A DNA stretch of 58,348 bases from Desulfatitalea sp. UBA4791 (lineage in GTDB: Bacteria > Desulfobacterota > Desulfobacteria > Desulfobacterales > Desulfosarcinaceae): NCBI GenBank assembly GCA_002402905.1, contig DHGT01000114.1, forward strand, positions 8,328-66,675, given 5' to 3'. Each line of letters starts with the position of its first letter. Position 1 is the first letter of the stretch. Of this stretch, positions 1 to 8,776 are shown piece after piece. Both the position numbers and the translations under genes were made by a program. The notes beneath the pieces are model-generated. The model worked only from the letters and a program-made list of their open reading frames with translations, ran no database searches and was not told where the DNA came from.

Positions 1-1
1 G

Positions 2-136
2 CGCATCTTCCGCATGGCGCCCCTGCATCACCATTTTGAATTGAAAGGATGGCCCGAGCCCAAGGTCATCGTCCGGTTTTGGATCATCGCCATTGCCCTG
101 GCGTTGTTGAGCATGAGCACCCTTAAATTGCGGTAG
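2..136 (+). CDS. mraY: Phospho-N-acetylmuramoyl-pentapeptide-transferase, C-terminal end (partial)
   Basis: Only the last 44 codons and the stop are present; the gene enters from the left edge. The fragment reads RIFRMAPLHHHFELKGWPEP and ends STLKLR. The HHHFE motif followed by a last membrane helix is the conserved C-terminus of MraY, the inner-membrane enzyme that makes lipid I from UDP-MurNAc-pentapeptide and undecaprenyl phosphate. It lies 5 bases upstream of murD, which is the standard dcw order and supports one transcription unit. Confidence 0.93.
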   Translation, partial: RIFRMAPLHHHFELKGWPEPKVIVRFWIIAIALALLSMSTLKLR

Positions 137-141
137 GTCGT

Positions 142-1509
142 ATGCAGCTAATGGGTAAAAAAACAGTCGTGGTGGGGTTGGCGCGTTCGGGATTGGCTGT
201 CGCGCGTTTCCTGGCCGCCCGCGGCGCCCGGGTCACCGTGACGGACCGGGCCGGTGAGCAGCAGCTGGGTGTCTTTGCCGAGGAGGCTCGTCGGTTGCCG
301 GTGGATCTGGAGCTGGGAGGCCATCGCACGGCTACCTTCGAGGCGGCCGATTTGATCGTGATCAGTCCCGGGGTGCCCCACACCATCGAACCCCTGAACA
401 GGGCCAGGCAAAAGGGTGTTCCGGTCATCGGCGAAATCGAGCTGGCCGCGCGCTTCATTCGCAAGCCGATACTGGCGGTGAGCGGCACCAACGGCAAGAC
501 CACCACCACCGAACTGTTGGGCGGCATGCTGGCCGCAGGCGGCAGGCGGTTGTACGTGGGCGGCAACATTGGCCGTCCGTTGATCGATATCGCCGGCCGC
601 GACAACGAACTCGACGCGGTGGTGGCCGAAATCAGCAGCTTCCAGCTCGACACCATTCTGACATTCAGACCGCACGTGGCGGTCCTGCTCAACATCACCC
701 CGGACCATCTGGACCGCTACGACTCCATGGGGGCCTATGCCGCCTCCAAGGGGCGACTTTTCATGAATCAGGAGAGCGGAGATTTTGCCGTCTGCAACGG
801 CGGAGACGATCTGGTTCAGGGCCAATGCGGGTCGGTGAAAAGCCGCCTGCTCAACTTTTACAGCCGGCCGTGCCTTTGCGGCGGGCCGGGCCAGGGGGCG
901 ATCATCACCCCCCGTCAGATCGCCGTGGTGATCCCGGAGATGGTCGATGGTCGCATCGAGTTGGGGCGCACCACCTTGATCGGACCGCACAACCGGGAGA
1001 ATATCGCGGCCGCATGCCTGGCCGCATTGGCGGCGGGGGTCGATCTGCAGGCGGTGCAGAAGGCCGTGGACGAGTTCCAGGCCCTGCCCCATCGTCTGGA
1101 GCCGGTGGGGGAGGTCAACGGCGTGGCATTCATCAACGACTCCAAGGCGACCAATGTGGATGCGGTGATCCGCGCCCTGGAGTGCTTCAAGAATCCGGTG
1201 ATCCTGATCCTGGGTGGACGCAACAAGGGGTATGATTTTTCAGCGCTGTATGCCCATGTCCAGGCCAGGGTGAAACGCCTGATCGCCATCGGCGAATGCC
1301 GCGATGAGGTATTGGAAGCGCTGCAGGCGGCGCCGCCGCAGGGCTGCGAGACGGCCGCTGACATGGCCGATGCGGTGCGCCGCGCCTATGCCGCGGCCGA
1401 TCCCGGCGATACGGTTCTACTGTCGCCGGCCTGTGCCAGCTTCGACATGTTTGCCAATTATGCCGAGCGGGGAGACGTGTTTCGGCGGTCTGTGGGAGCG
1501 TTGGCATGA
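142..1509 (+). CDS. murD: UDP-N-acetylmuramoylalanine--D-glutamate ligase
   Basis: Cytoplasmic Mur ligase that adds D-glutamate to UDP-MurNAc-L-Ala using ATP. The 455 residues fit the family length. Visible are an N-terminal Rossmann-type domain (VVVGLARSGLA), the ATP-binding loop GTNGKT at residues 115-120, the central-domain NITPDHLDRY segment and the C-terminal-domain NDSKATN motif. ATG at 142 follows the mraY stop by 5 bases; a second in-frame ATG at 151 (MGKKTVVV) is an alternative start. The last four bases overlap the ftsW start (ATGA), so the two are probably translationally coupled. Confidence 0.96.
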   Translation: MQLMGKKTVVVGLARSGLAVARFLAARGARVTVTDRAGEQQLGVFAEEARRLPVDLELGGHRTATFEAADLIVISPGVPHTIEPLNRARQKGVPVIGEIELAARFIRKPILAVSGTNGKTTTTELLGGMLAAGGRRLYVGGNIGRPLIDIAGRDNELDAVVAEISSFQLDTILTFRPHVAVLLNITPDHLDRYDSMGAYAASKGRLFMNQESGDFAVCNGGDDLVQGQCGSVKSRLLNFYSRPCLCGGPGQGAIITPRQIAVVIPEMVDGRIELGRTTLIGPHNRENIAAACLAALAAGVDLQAVQKAVDEFQALPHRLEPVGEVNGVAFINDSKATNVDAVIRALECFKNPVILILGGRNKGYDFSALYAHVQARVKRLIAIGECRDEVLEALQAAPPQGCETAADMADAVRRAYAAADPGDTVLLSPACASFDMFANYAERGDVFRRSVGALA

Positions 1510-2630
1510 CCAGAACCCAAACCGACGCCGTGCCTCAAACGACTTACGACGTACGCCTTCTGTTCGCCGTCCTGTTTCTGGTGGGCATCGGCATCGTCAT
1601 GGTCTACAGCGCCAGTTCGGCCGTGGCCTTGGAGAAGTTCGGCAGCGGGGCCTATTTTTTAAAACGCCAGGCGGCCTACTCGCTGATCGGCATCGTCGCG
1701 CTGGTCGTGTTCAGCCATGTCCCGTTCCGGATTTACCGTTCCATGGCCTATCCGCTGTTGGCCCTGGCCCTGCTGTCGTTGAGCCTGGTGCAGGTCCCCG
1801 GGTTGGGGTTGTCGGCAGGCGGGGCGTTGCGTTGGATGCGGATCGGTCCGGTCACCTTTCAGCCGGTCGAGGCGGCGCGCCTGGCCTTGATCGTCTACCT
1901 GGCTTACTCCCTGAGCAAAAAGCAGCCGTTGCTCAAGGATGTATGGGTGGGATTCGTGCCGCATCTGCTGATCCTGCTCTTGCTGAGCATCCCATTGATG
2001 ATTCAGCCCGATTTCGGCTCGGTGGTCATTTTCGGCCTCATCGCGTGGCTGATGATGTTCGTGGGCGGGGTGCCGCTGCGGCATCTGCTCTCCGCCTCGT
2101 TGTTGGTGCTGCCGCTGGCGTACCTCCTGATGACCAATGCCGCATACCGCATCAAACGGTTGGTCAGCTTCCTCGATCCCTGGCAATATCCCGCGGACGA
2201 AGGTTATCAGATCATCCATTCGCTGATGGCCTTCGGTACAGGCGGATTCTGGGGGGCCGGCATCGGCAAGGGCTATCAAAAACTCTTTTATCTGCCCGAA
2301 CCGCACACCGATTTTATTTTTGCCGTCATCGGAGAGGAGTTGGGATTTCTGGGCGTCCTTTTCATCCTTGGGCTGTACGGACTGGTCCTGTGGCGCAGCG
2401 TTCATATCGCGTGTCGCTGCGAAGATGATTTCGGCATGCTCATGGCCACGGGCATCGCGTTCGCCCTGGCCGTGCAGGTATCGATTAACATGGGCGTTTG
2501 CCTGGGGCTCTTGCCGACCAAAGGGCTGACACTTCCGTTTTTGAGTTACGGCGGAAGCTCGTTGCTGCTCAACATGGTCGGGATCGGCATCCTGATGAAC
2601 ATCGGATCGCATCATGCCAAGCGTGTTTGA
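1506..2630 (+). CDS. ftsW: SEDS-family lipid II polymerase FtsW
   Basis: A 374-residue polytopic membrane protein of the SEDS family, the septal peptidoglycan polymerase that works with a class B PBP. Near the N-terminus it has MVYSASSAVALEK. The C-terminal half carries GEELGFLG and LPTKGLTLPFLSYGGSS, which are hallmark SEDS motifs. About ten hydrophobic segments are visible. Position between murD and murG favours FtsW over RodA. It starts in an ATGA overlap with murD and its end overlaps the start assigned to murG by 17 bases. Confidence 0.95.
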   Translation: MTRTQTDAVPQTTYDVRLLFAVLFLVGIGIVMVYSASSAVALEKFGSGAYFLKRQAAYSLIGIVALVVFSHVPFRIYRSMAYPLLALALLSLSLVQVPGLGLSAGGALRWMRIGPVTFQPVEAARLALIVYLAYSLSKKQPLLKDVWVGFVPHLLILLLLSIPLMIQPDFGSVVIFGLIAWLMMFVGGVPLRHLLSASLLVLPLAYLLMTNAAYRIKRLVSFLDPWQYPADEGYQIIHSLMAFGTGGFWGAGIGKGYQKLFYLPEPHTDFIFAVIGEELGFLGVLFILGLYGLVLWRSVHIACRCEDDFGMLMATGIAFALAVQVSINMGVCLGLLPTKGLTLPFLSYGGSSLLLNMVGIGILMNIGSHHAKRV

Positions 2631-3732
2631 ACCTTACGGATCGGCTCAAAGTTTCCGCATGATCGTCGCCGGCGGCGGCACGGGCGGGCATCTGTTTCCC
2701 GGCATCGCCATCGCACAGGCGTTTCTTGCCCGTCACAGCAAGAATCAGGTGTTGTTCGTCAATGCCGGTCGTCCGCTGGAAGTGGAGGTCCTCTCCCGCT
2801 TGGGTTGGCCGCACGAGGTGATCCGGGTGGAAGGTCTGAAGGGCCGTGGGCTTTGGAACCAGTTCCGGTCTCTGATCAAGATGCCCAAAGCGGTCCTGCA
2901 ATCGCGCCGTCTGGTCAAATCCTTCGATCCTCACGTCGTGCTGGGCGTGGGGGGGTATTCGGCGGGTCCGGTGGTGCTGGCGGCGTGGCTCAGCGGCGTG
3001 GCCACCGTGCTCCACGAGCAGAACCAGTTGCCGGGTATGACCAATCGTCTGCTGCGGCGAATCGTGAAGCGTATCTATCTGACCTTTCCCGACGAGGCGA
3101 GGCGGTTCGATGCGACCAAGACCCTTGTCACCGGCAATCCGGTGAGGGATGAGATCCTGGTGTTGGGGGAGATGCCCAAACCGCAGCACGAAGAGCGTTT
3201 CACGGTGTTGGTGCTGGGCGGCAGTCAGGGCGCACGGGCCATCAACCAGGCCATGGTGGCGGCGTTGCCCTACCTGGCAAAACGGCCGCAGCTGGTGGTG
3301 GTCCACCAGACCGGTCGCGAAGAGGAAGCCGTCGTGGTAGAGGCCTATGACCGCGCGGGGATACGGGCCAGGGTGCAGGCTTTTTTTAACGATGTGGCCG
3401 AGCAGTACCAGCAGGCGGACCTGATCATCTGCCGCGCCGGGGCCACCACCGTCGCCGAGATCACGGCCGTGGGCCGCGCCGCCATCTTCGTGCCCTATCC
3501 GTTTGCGGCCGACGACCACCAGACGTGCAATGCACGCGCCCTGGTCGACGCCGGTGCCGCTGAAATGGTGCCTGAATCCCAACTCGAGGGAGAGGGCCTG
3601 GCGGAAAAAATTCTCGATCTGATGGATCACCGTTCGCGGTTGTCGGAGATGGCGGCCAAGGCGCTTTCGCTGGGGCGCCCGGACGCCACCCTGACAATCA
3701 TCGGTGACATCTACAAATTGATCGGTGGATAG
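2614..3732 (+). CDS. murG: UDP-N-acetylglucosamine--MurNAc-pentapeptide-PP-undecaprenol GlcNAc transferase
   Basis: Peripheral inner-membrane GT28 glycosyltransferase that converts lipid I to lipid II. The glycine-rich GGGTGGH loop is at residues 20-26 and a second loop, LGGSQGARAIN, starts the C-terminal domain. RAGATTVAEI followed by PYPFAADDHQ forms the UDP-GlcNAc site. The start at 2614 gives 372 residues; an internal ATG at 2659 (MIVAGGGTGGH) would remove a 15-residue N-terminal extension. Neither start has a strong ribosome binding site, so the start is uncertain. Confidence 0.95.
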   Translation: MPSVFEPYGSAQSFRMIVAGGGTGGHLFPGIAIAQAFLARHSKNQVLFVNAGRPLEVEVLSRLGWPHEVIRVEGLKGRGLWNQFRSLIKMPKAVLQSRRLVKSFDPHVVLGVGGYSAGPVVLAAWLSGVATVLHEQNQLPGMTNRLLRRIVKRIYLTFPDEARRFDATKTLVTGNPVRDEILVLGEMPKPQHEERFTVLVLGGSQGARAINQAMVAALPYLAKRPQLVVVHQTGREEEAVVVEAYDRAGIRARVQAFFNDVAEQYQQADLIICRAGATTVAEITAVGRAAIFVPYPFAADDHQTCNARALVDAGAAEMVPESQLEGEGLAEKILDLMDHRSRLSEMAAKALSLGRPDATLTIIGDIYKLIGG

Positions 3733-3773
3733 GCGGTTCCATACCGCAAGGGGATGAGGCACAGGCGGAAAAC

Positions 3774-5186
3774 ATGTATCGAAAAAAATATCATATTCAC
3801 TTCGTAGGCATCGGCGGCATCGGCATGAGCGGCATTGCCGAACTGCTGTTGAACCTGCATTACGAGGTGTCCGGATCAGACCTGAAATCATCGGATATCA
3901 CTGAACGCCTGACCCGCCTGGGCGCCAGAATATACGAAGGTCACGAGGCCGACCAAATTGCCGGCGCCGATGTGGTGGTCGTCTCGTCGGCCATCGATCC
4001 ATCCAATCCGGAGGTGAGCGCCGCCATCCAGCATTCGGTGCCGGTGATTCCGAGGGCCGAAATGCTGGCCGAGTTGATGCGCCTCAAATACAGCATCGCG
4101 GTGGCCGGCGCCCATGGCAAAACATCCACCACATCGTTGGTGGCCTCCATACTGGCCGCCGGCGGGCTCGATCCCACCGTGGTGATCGGTGGAAAGCTCA
4201 AAGGGATCGGCTCCAACGCCGTTCTGGGCAAGGGCGACTACATCGTCGCCGAGGCCGATGAGAGCGACGGCTCTTTCTTGAAGTATTCGCCGGCCATCGC
4301 CGTGGTGACCAATATCGATCGGGAGCACCTCGACTTTTACAAGGACCTGGAGGACATCAAGCGGGTGTTTCTCAATTTTATCGATCGAATCCCCTTTTAT
4401 GGTCTGGCGGTGTTGTGCCTGGACAACGAGGCGGTTCAGGATCTCATTCCCCACATCCGTAAACGCTATGTCACTTACGGCACCAATGCTCAGGCCGATT
4501 TGCAGGCGCGCGACGTGGTGTGCCGGGGGCTGGCCAGCCAGTTCGAGGTCGTTTTCCAAGGCAGCCCGTTGGGCCGGATTGCCCTGAGTCTGGCCGGTAT
4601 GCACAACGTGCATAATGCCCTGGCCGCCATTGCCGTCGGGTTGGAGCTGGGCATCGAATTCGGCCGGATCAAGAAGGCACTGGGAAAGGTGGAGGGCGTC
4701 CAGCGCCGAATGGAGATCAAGGGGGAGATCGGGGGCATCACGGTGGTGGATGATTACGGCCACCATCCCACCGAAATTAAAACCACCCTCGAAGCCATGG
4801 AGCTGGGCTGGCCGGGACGGCGCAAGGTGGTTGTTTTCCAGCCGCACAGGTTCAGCCGGACCCGGGCGTTGTACGATGATTTTGCCCGCAGCTTTTACCG
4901 TTCGGAGGTGCTCATGGTGCTTCCCATTTACGCGGCCAGCGAGCGGCCCATCGAGGGAATCGACAGTCGCGGCCTGTGCGAGAGCATCCGGGCCCACGGA
5001 CACAAGGACGTGCGCTTTGCCGAGGGCCTGGAAGAAGCGGTTTCTGACTTGGCCCAATGGGTCACGGCCGGCGACGTGGTGCTCACGCTGGGAGCCGGCA
5101 ACGTGTATCAGGTCGGCGAGAGGTTGTTGGAGCGGTTGAAGACGACCGGCGCGCCGAAAAAAGAGACCGGGAAGATAGAAGAGTAA
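3774..5186 (+). CDS. murC: UDP-N-acetylmuramate--L-alanine ligase
   Basis: Cytoplasmic ATP-dependent ligase that adds L-alanine to UDP-MurNAc. The 470 residues match the family. The N-terminal HFVGIGGIGMSG loop binds the UDP substrate, the P-loop GAHGKTST lies at residues 112-119, and DDYGHHPTEI with FQPHRFSRT is the MurC-specific C-terminal-domain signature. It starts 41 bases after murG. In many relatives murB follows; here the next gene is ftsQ, 64 bases downstream. Confidence 0.96.
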   Translation: MYRKKYHIHFVGIGGIGMSGIAELLLNLHYEVSGSDLKSSDITERLTRLGARIYEGHEADQIAGADVVVVSSAIDPSNPEVSAAIQHSVPVIPRAEMLAELMRLKYSIAVAGAHGKTSTTSLVASILAAGGLDPTVVIGGKLKGIGSNAVLGKGDYIVAEADESDGSFLKYSPAIAVVTNIDREHLDFYKDLEDIKRVFLNFIDRIPFYGLAVLCLDNEAVQDLIPHIRKRYVTYGTNAQADLQARDVVCRGLASQFEVVFQGSPLGRIALSLAGMHNVHNALAAIAVGLELGIEFGRIKKALGKVEGVQRRMEIKGEIGGITVVDDYGHHPTEIKTTLEAMELGWPGRRKVVVFQPHRFSRTRALYDDFARSFYRSEVLMVLPIYAASERPIEGIDSRGLCESIRAHGHKDVRFAEGLEEAVSDLAQWVTAGDVVLTLGAGNVYQVGERLLERLKTTGAPKKETGKIEE

Positions 5187-5250
5187 TGCGGTCAATGGGC
5201 AGGAATTTTCGATCGTCGGAAGGCAAGGGAGCGAAGGATTTTTTGACGAC

Positions 5251-6120
5251 ATGATGCAAGGGATGGTCACGGTGCTGGGCAATTCCAAAAACCGCAAGAC
5301 GAGAAAGAACCGACGCAAGAAAGACCTGGGCCAACTGCGGCGACGCTGGATGGCGCGGATGCTCACCGGTGTGAAGCTGTGCGGTATCATCGCTGGTCTG
5401 TTGATGGCTTCCGCCGGGTTCATGTATGTCTATGCGGCCGTCACCTGCTCCGATTACTTCCGGACCGAAAAGATCCGCATCGGCGGCAACCAGAGACTTT
5501 CCAAAGAGCAGGTCCTGACCCAGGCCGGAATCGATATCGGAAACAATCTGCTGGCCCTCAACCTGAGCCTGGTACGCAAGCGGTTGATCGCCCATCCATG
5601 GGTCGCCGATGCCCGGGTCGCAAGAGAGATTCCGGAAACGATCACCATTCGGCTGGTCGAGCATGAGGCGTTGGCGCAGATCGATCTGGGCCGCCGGTTC
5701 TTGATCAATACGGAAGGAAAGATTTTCAAAGAGGTTCAGGACGCCGAAGCCGCGGGATTGCCCCTTATCCAGGGTATCGAATATGGGGACATCAGCCTCG
5801 GCGAAGACGCACTCAACCCTCCGATGGCGGCGGTGGTCGATGTGCTGCAATCCTGCCGTAAACCGGCGAGCGTTATCCCTTACACCGAGATTCAGGGATT
5901 GCGGTTGGATAAGGAGATGGGCATCACGATCGTGCTCAAGGACGAAGAGCGGATGATCCAGTTGGGTTTTGGCGACATCGACACCAAACTGGAGCGATTC
6001 AAGCGGTTACGGCCGGTTCTGCAAGGGAGCGGCAAGTGGCGCACCTTTCAAATGGTGGACCTGAACAATCCGGATCGGGTCGTGGTGCGGCTCAACGCAT
6101 CCGACGCGCAGGGAGCTTAA
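5251..6120 (+). CDS. ftsQ: Cell division protein FtsQ (POTRA domain)
   Basis: Divisome scaffold linking cytoplasmic and periplasmic parts. The 289-residue protein has a basic cytoplasmic N-terminus, one membrane segment at about residues 45-68 (MLTGVKLCGIIAGLLMASAG region), a POTRA-like domain (RTEKIRIGGNQRLSKEQVL) and the FtsQ-specific RLVEHEALAQIDLGRRFLI region. ATG at 5251 is the longest option; a further ATG lies four codons downstream. The gene ends 8 bases before ftsA. Confidence 0.9.
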   Translation: MMQGMVTVLGNSKNRKTRKNRRKKDLGQLRRRWMARMLTGVKLCGIIAGLLMASAGFMYVYAAVTCSDYFRTEKIRIGGNQRLSKEQVLTQAGIDIGNNLLALNLSLVRKRLIAHPWVADARVAREIPETITIRLVEHEALAQIDLGRRFLINTEGKIFKEVQDAEAAGLPLIQGIEYGDISLGEDALNPPMAAVVDVLQSCRKPASVIPYTEIQGLRLDKEMGITIVLKDEERMIQLGFGDIDTKLERFKRLRPVLQGSGKWRTFQMVDLNNPDRVVVRLNASDAQGA

Positions 6121-6128
6121 GGAGACTT

Positions 6129-7358
6129 ATGGCGCAGGGGAACGAGAATATCGTCGTGGGACTGGATATCGGGACGACCAAAATTTGCTGCGTCGTCGGT
6201 GAAGTCCGGGGACCGGAAGTCAATATCATCGGAATCGGCACCCATCCTTCGGTCGGGCTGCGCAAGGGCGTTGTGGTCAACATCGAATCGACGGTGGAGT
6301 CGATCAAAAAGGCCGTCGAGGAGGCCGAGCTCATGGCCGGCTGCGAAATTTCCTCGGTCTATGCCGGCATCGCCGGAGGCCACATCACCGGTTTCAACAG
6401 CCGCGGCATCGTGGCCATCAAGGGGCCCGAGATCACGCCCCTGGATGTGGCCCGGGTGATCGACGCCGCGCGCGCCGTGGCCATTCCCATGGATCGGGAG
6501 GTGATCCACGTCCTGCCCCAGGAGTATATCGTGGACGACCAGACCGGCATCCAGAATCCAGTGGGCATGGCCGGTGTGCGCCTCGAAGCCAAAATCCATA
6601 TCGTGACCGGCGCGGTGACGTCGGCCCACAACATCGTCAAGTGCGCCAACCGCGCCGGCCTGGATGTGTGCGACATCGTCCTGGAATCGCTGGCTTCGGG
6701 AGAGGCCGTTTTAACAGAGGAAGAAAAGCAGCTGGGGACCGCCCTGATCGATCTGGGCGGCGGCACCTCGGACTTGGCCATTTTTTCCGGCCAGAACATC
6801 AAGCACACCTTTGTGCTGGCCCTGGGCGGAGACAACCTGACCAACGATATCGCCATCGGCCTGCGGGCGCCGTTGGCCGAGGCGGAGAAGATAAAGAAGA
6901 AGTACGGCAGTTGCCTGTCGGAGAACATCAACACGGAAGATACCATCGAAGTGCCGGGTATGGGCGGGCGAAAAGCCCGCAAGTTGCCGCGTCAGATCCT
7001 CGGAGAGATCCTGGAACCTCGCATGGAAGAGATCTTTACCTTGCTCAAACGCGAAATCTATCGCGCGGAGATGGAACACTACGTGACGTCGGGCATGGTG
7101 GTCACCGGCGGAACGGCGCTGCTCGACGGCGTAACGGACATCGCCGAATCCGTATTGGGGTTGCCGGCACGACTCGGAAAGCCGCAGGGTATCTCGGGCC
7201 TCACCGATGTGGTGAACAATCCCATGTATGCCACGGGTGTGGGGCTTGTGATGTATGGGGCGCGGAAACAACCGGTCAAAAAATTCCGCATTCGCGACAA
7301 GAATATTTTTAACAGCATCATGCAGCGGATGAAGAAGTGGTTCAAGGAAGTGATTTGA
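6129..7358 (+). CDS. ftsA: Cell division protein FtsA
   Basis: Actin-fold ATPase that tethers FtsZ to the membrane. The phosphate-1 loop is VGLDIGTTKICCVVGE, the FtsA 1C subdomain follows, the phosphate-2 loop is LIDLGGGTSDLAIF, and a C-terminal amphipathic helix is suggested by FNSIMQRMKKWFKEVI. The reading frame is open upstream to 6036, but I chose ATG at 6129 because AAGGAGA at 6119-6125 is well placed and because the family begins directly at this motif. The product is 409 residues. Confidence 0.95.
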   Translation: MAQGNENIVVGLDIGTTKICCVVGEVRGPEVNIIGIGTHPSVGLRKGVVVNIESTVESIKKAVEEAELMAGCEISSVYAGIAGGHITGFNSRGIVAIKGPEITPLDVARVIDAARAVAIPMDREVIHVLPQEYIVDDQTGIQNPVGMAGVRLEAKIHIVTGAVTSAHNIVKCANRAGLDVCDIVLESLASGEAVLTEEEKQLGTALIDLGGGTSDLAIFSGQNIKHTFVLALGGDNLTNDIAIGLRAPLAEAEKIKKKYGSCLSENINTEDTIEVPGMGGRKARKLPRQILGEILEPRMEEIFTLLKREIYRAEMEHYVTSGMVVTGGTALLDGVTDIAESVLGLPARLGKPQGISGLTDVVNNPMYATGVGLVMYGARKQPVKKFRIRDKNIFNSIMQRMKKWFKEVI

Positions 7359-7439
7359 AAGATCGTTCGAGTGTTCACCGGTCCAATTTGAAATAAAGGA
7401 TTGAGGGGGAAACCTTTAACATACCAAAAGGGGGAGACT

Positions 7440-8645
7440 ATGTTTAGCTACATCGAGCAGGAAAATTCGGCAAAAATCAAGGTGATCGGCGTTGGCGGGG
7501 CGGGCGGCAATGCCATCAACAACATGATCACCAGCAATTTGCATGGCGTAAAATTCATTGCCGCCAATACCGATGTCCAGGCCCTGGAGGTTTCCAAGGC
7601 TGAAATCAAGATCCAACTGGGAGAGAAACTGACGGAAGGACTGGGTGCAGGGGCCAATCCGCAGATCGGCAGGGATGCCGCCCTGGAAAGCGGCGAGGCG
7701 GTGAAGGCCTCGCTGACCGACAGCCACATGGTGTTTATCACCGCCGGTTTCGGAGGCGGCACCGGAACGGGCGCCGCTCCTGTGATCGCAGGGCTGTGCA
7801 AGGAGCTGGGTATCCTCACCGTAGCCGTGGTCACGCGCCCTTTTTCTTTTGAGGGCAAAAAACGCGCGCGCGCCGCGGATGAAGGCCTGGAAGAGCTCAA
7901 GCGGGTAGCCGACACGGTCATCACCATTCCAAATGACCGGCTGCGCGGCCTGGCTTCCAAGAATGCCCGCATGATCGACATGTTCCGCAAGGCCGATGAA
8001 ATACTGCTCCATTCCGTAAAAGGCATCACCGATCTGATCATCCGGCCGGGGTTGGTCAACCTCGATTTCGCCGATGTCAAGACCACCATGTCCAAAGCCG
8101 GCATGGCCATCATGGGGATCGGTGTGGCCAGTGGAGAAAACCGGGCCGTGGAAGCCGCGGAACGCGCCATTTCTCATCCGTTGCTCGAAGACATCAATGT
8201 TTCCGGCGCCAAAGGCGTACTCATGAACATCACCAGCAGCAGCGATATCACCATGGAAGAGATGACCGAAGCATCCGACCGCATTTACAACGAAGTCGGC
8301 GACGATGCCGAAATCATTTGGGGCGCAGTCATCGATGACGATATGGGCGATGAGATGCGGGTCACGGTCATTGCCACCGGCATCGGTGTCGAGAAGGATA
8401 AAAAGGAGCCGGCTCCGGCCCAGGCCCCGATCTCCGATCCAACTTATGGCGGAAAGGTGCGCGATATCACACCGGCGGATCTGGCGGCCGGCGATGATTT
8501 GGACGAGCCCACCTTCCGGCGGGTCCGCCGGCAGCAGATGGCGGCCAACGAATCCTCGGGATCGCTGTATAAAGGATACAAGGGCATGGTGATCGACAGC
8601 AATGACCTGGATGTGCCGACATTCCTGAGACGCAAAGCGGATTAG
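7440..8645 (+). CDS. ftsZ: Cell division protein FtsZ
   Basis: Tubulin-like GTPase forming the Z ring. The protein has 401 residues with the tubulin signature GGGTGTGAAP at residues 105-114, the synergy (T7) loop NLDFADVKTTM, and the conserved C-terminal peptide DVPTFLRRKAD that binds FtsA and other membrane anchors. A strong ribosome binding site, GGGGGAGA, at 7431-7437 fixes ATG at 7440; the frame open back to 7401 is upstream leader. The gap after ftsA is 81 bases. It is the last recognised dcw gene here. Confidence 0.97.
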   Translation: MFSYIEQENSAKIKVIGVGGAGGNAINNMITSNLHGVKFIAANTDVQALEVSKAEIKIQLGEKLTEGLGAGANPQIGRDAALESGEAVKASLTDSHMVFITAGFGGGTGTGAAPVIAGLCKELGILTVAVVTRPFSFEGKKRARAADEGLEELKRVADTVITIPNDRLRGLASKNARMIDMFRKADEILLHSVKGITDLIIRPGLVNLDFADVKTTMSKAGMAIMGIGVASGENRAVEAAERAISHPLLEDINVSGAKGVLMNITSSSDITMEEMTEASDRIYNEVGDDAEIIWGAVIDDDMGDEMRVTVIATGIGVEKDKKEPAPAQAPISDPTYGGKVRDITPADLAAGDDLDEPTFRRVRRQQMAANESSGSLYKGYKGMVIDSNDLDVPTFLRRKAD

Positions 8646-8776
8646 TTTTCCAGTGCCGAGCGGCTCTGCTGCTAAAGACACACAAGGTTGAATGCGTTTT
8701 TGTGGATGAATGGGTGCCATCGAAACGGTCAGGGTGATCCGGTCCGAGGATCAAAATTTTTAAAACGGAGTGTTTG

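Noticed and set aside
2569..5423. Long antisense open frames over murG and murC (440 and 511 codons)
   Set aside because: Both are mirror frames of highly conserved Mur genes, with no ribosome binding site and no domain.
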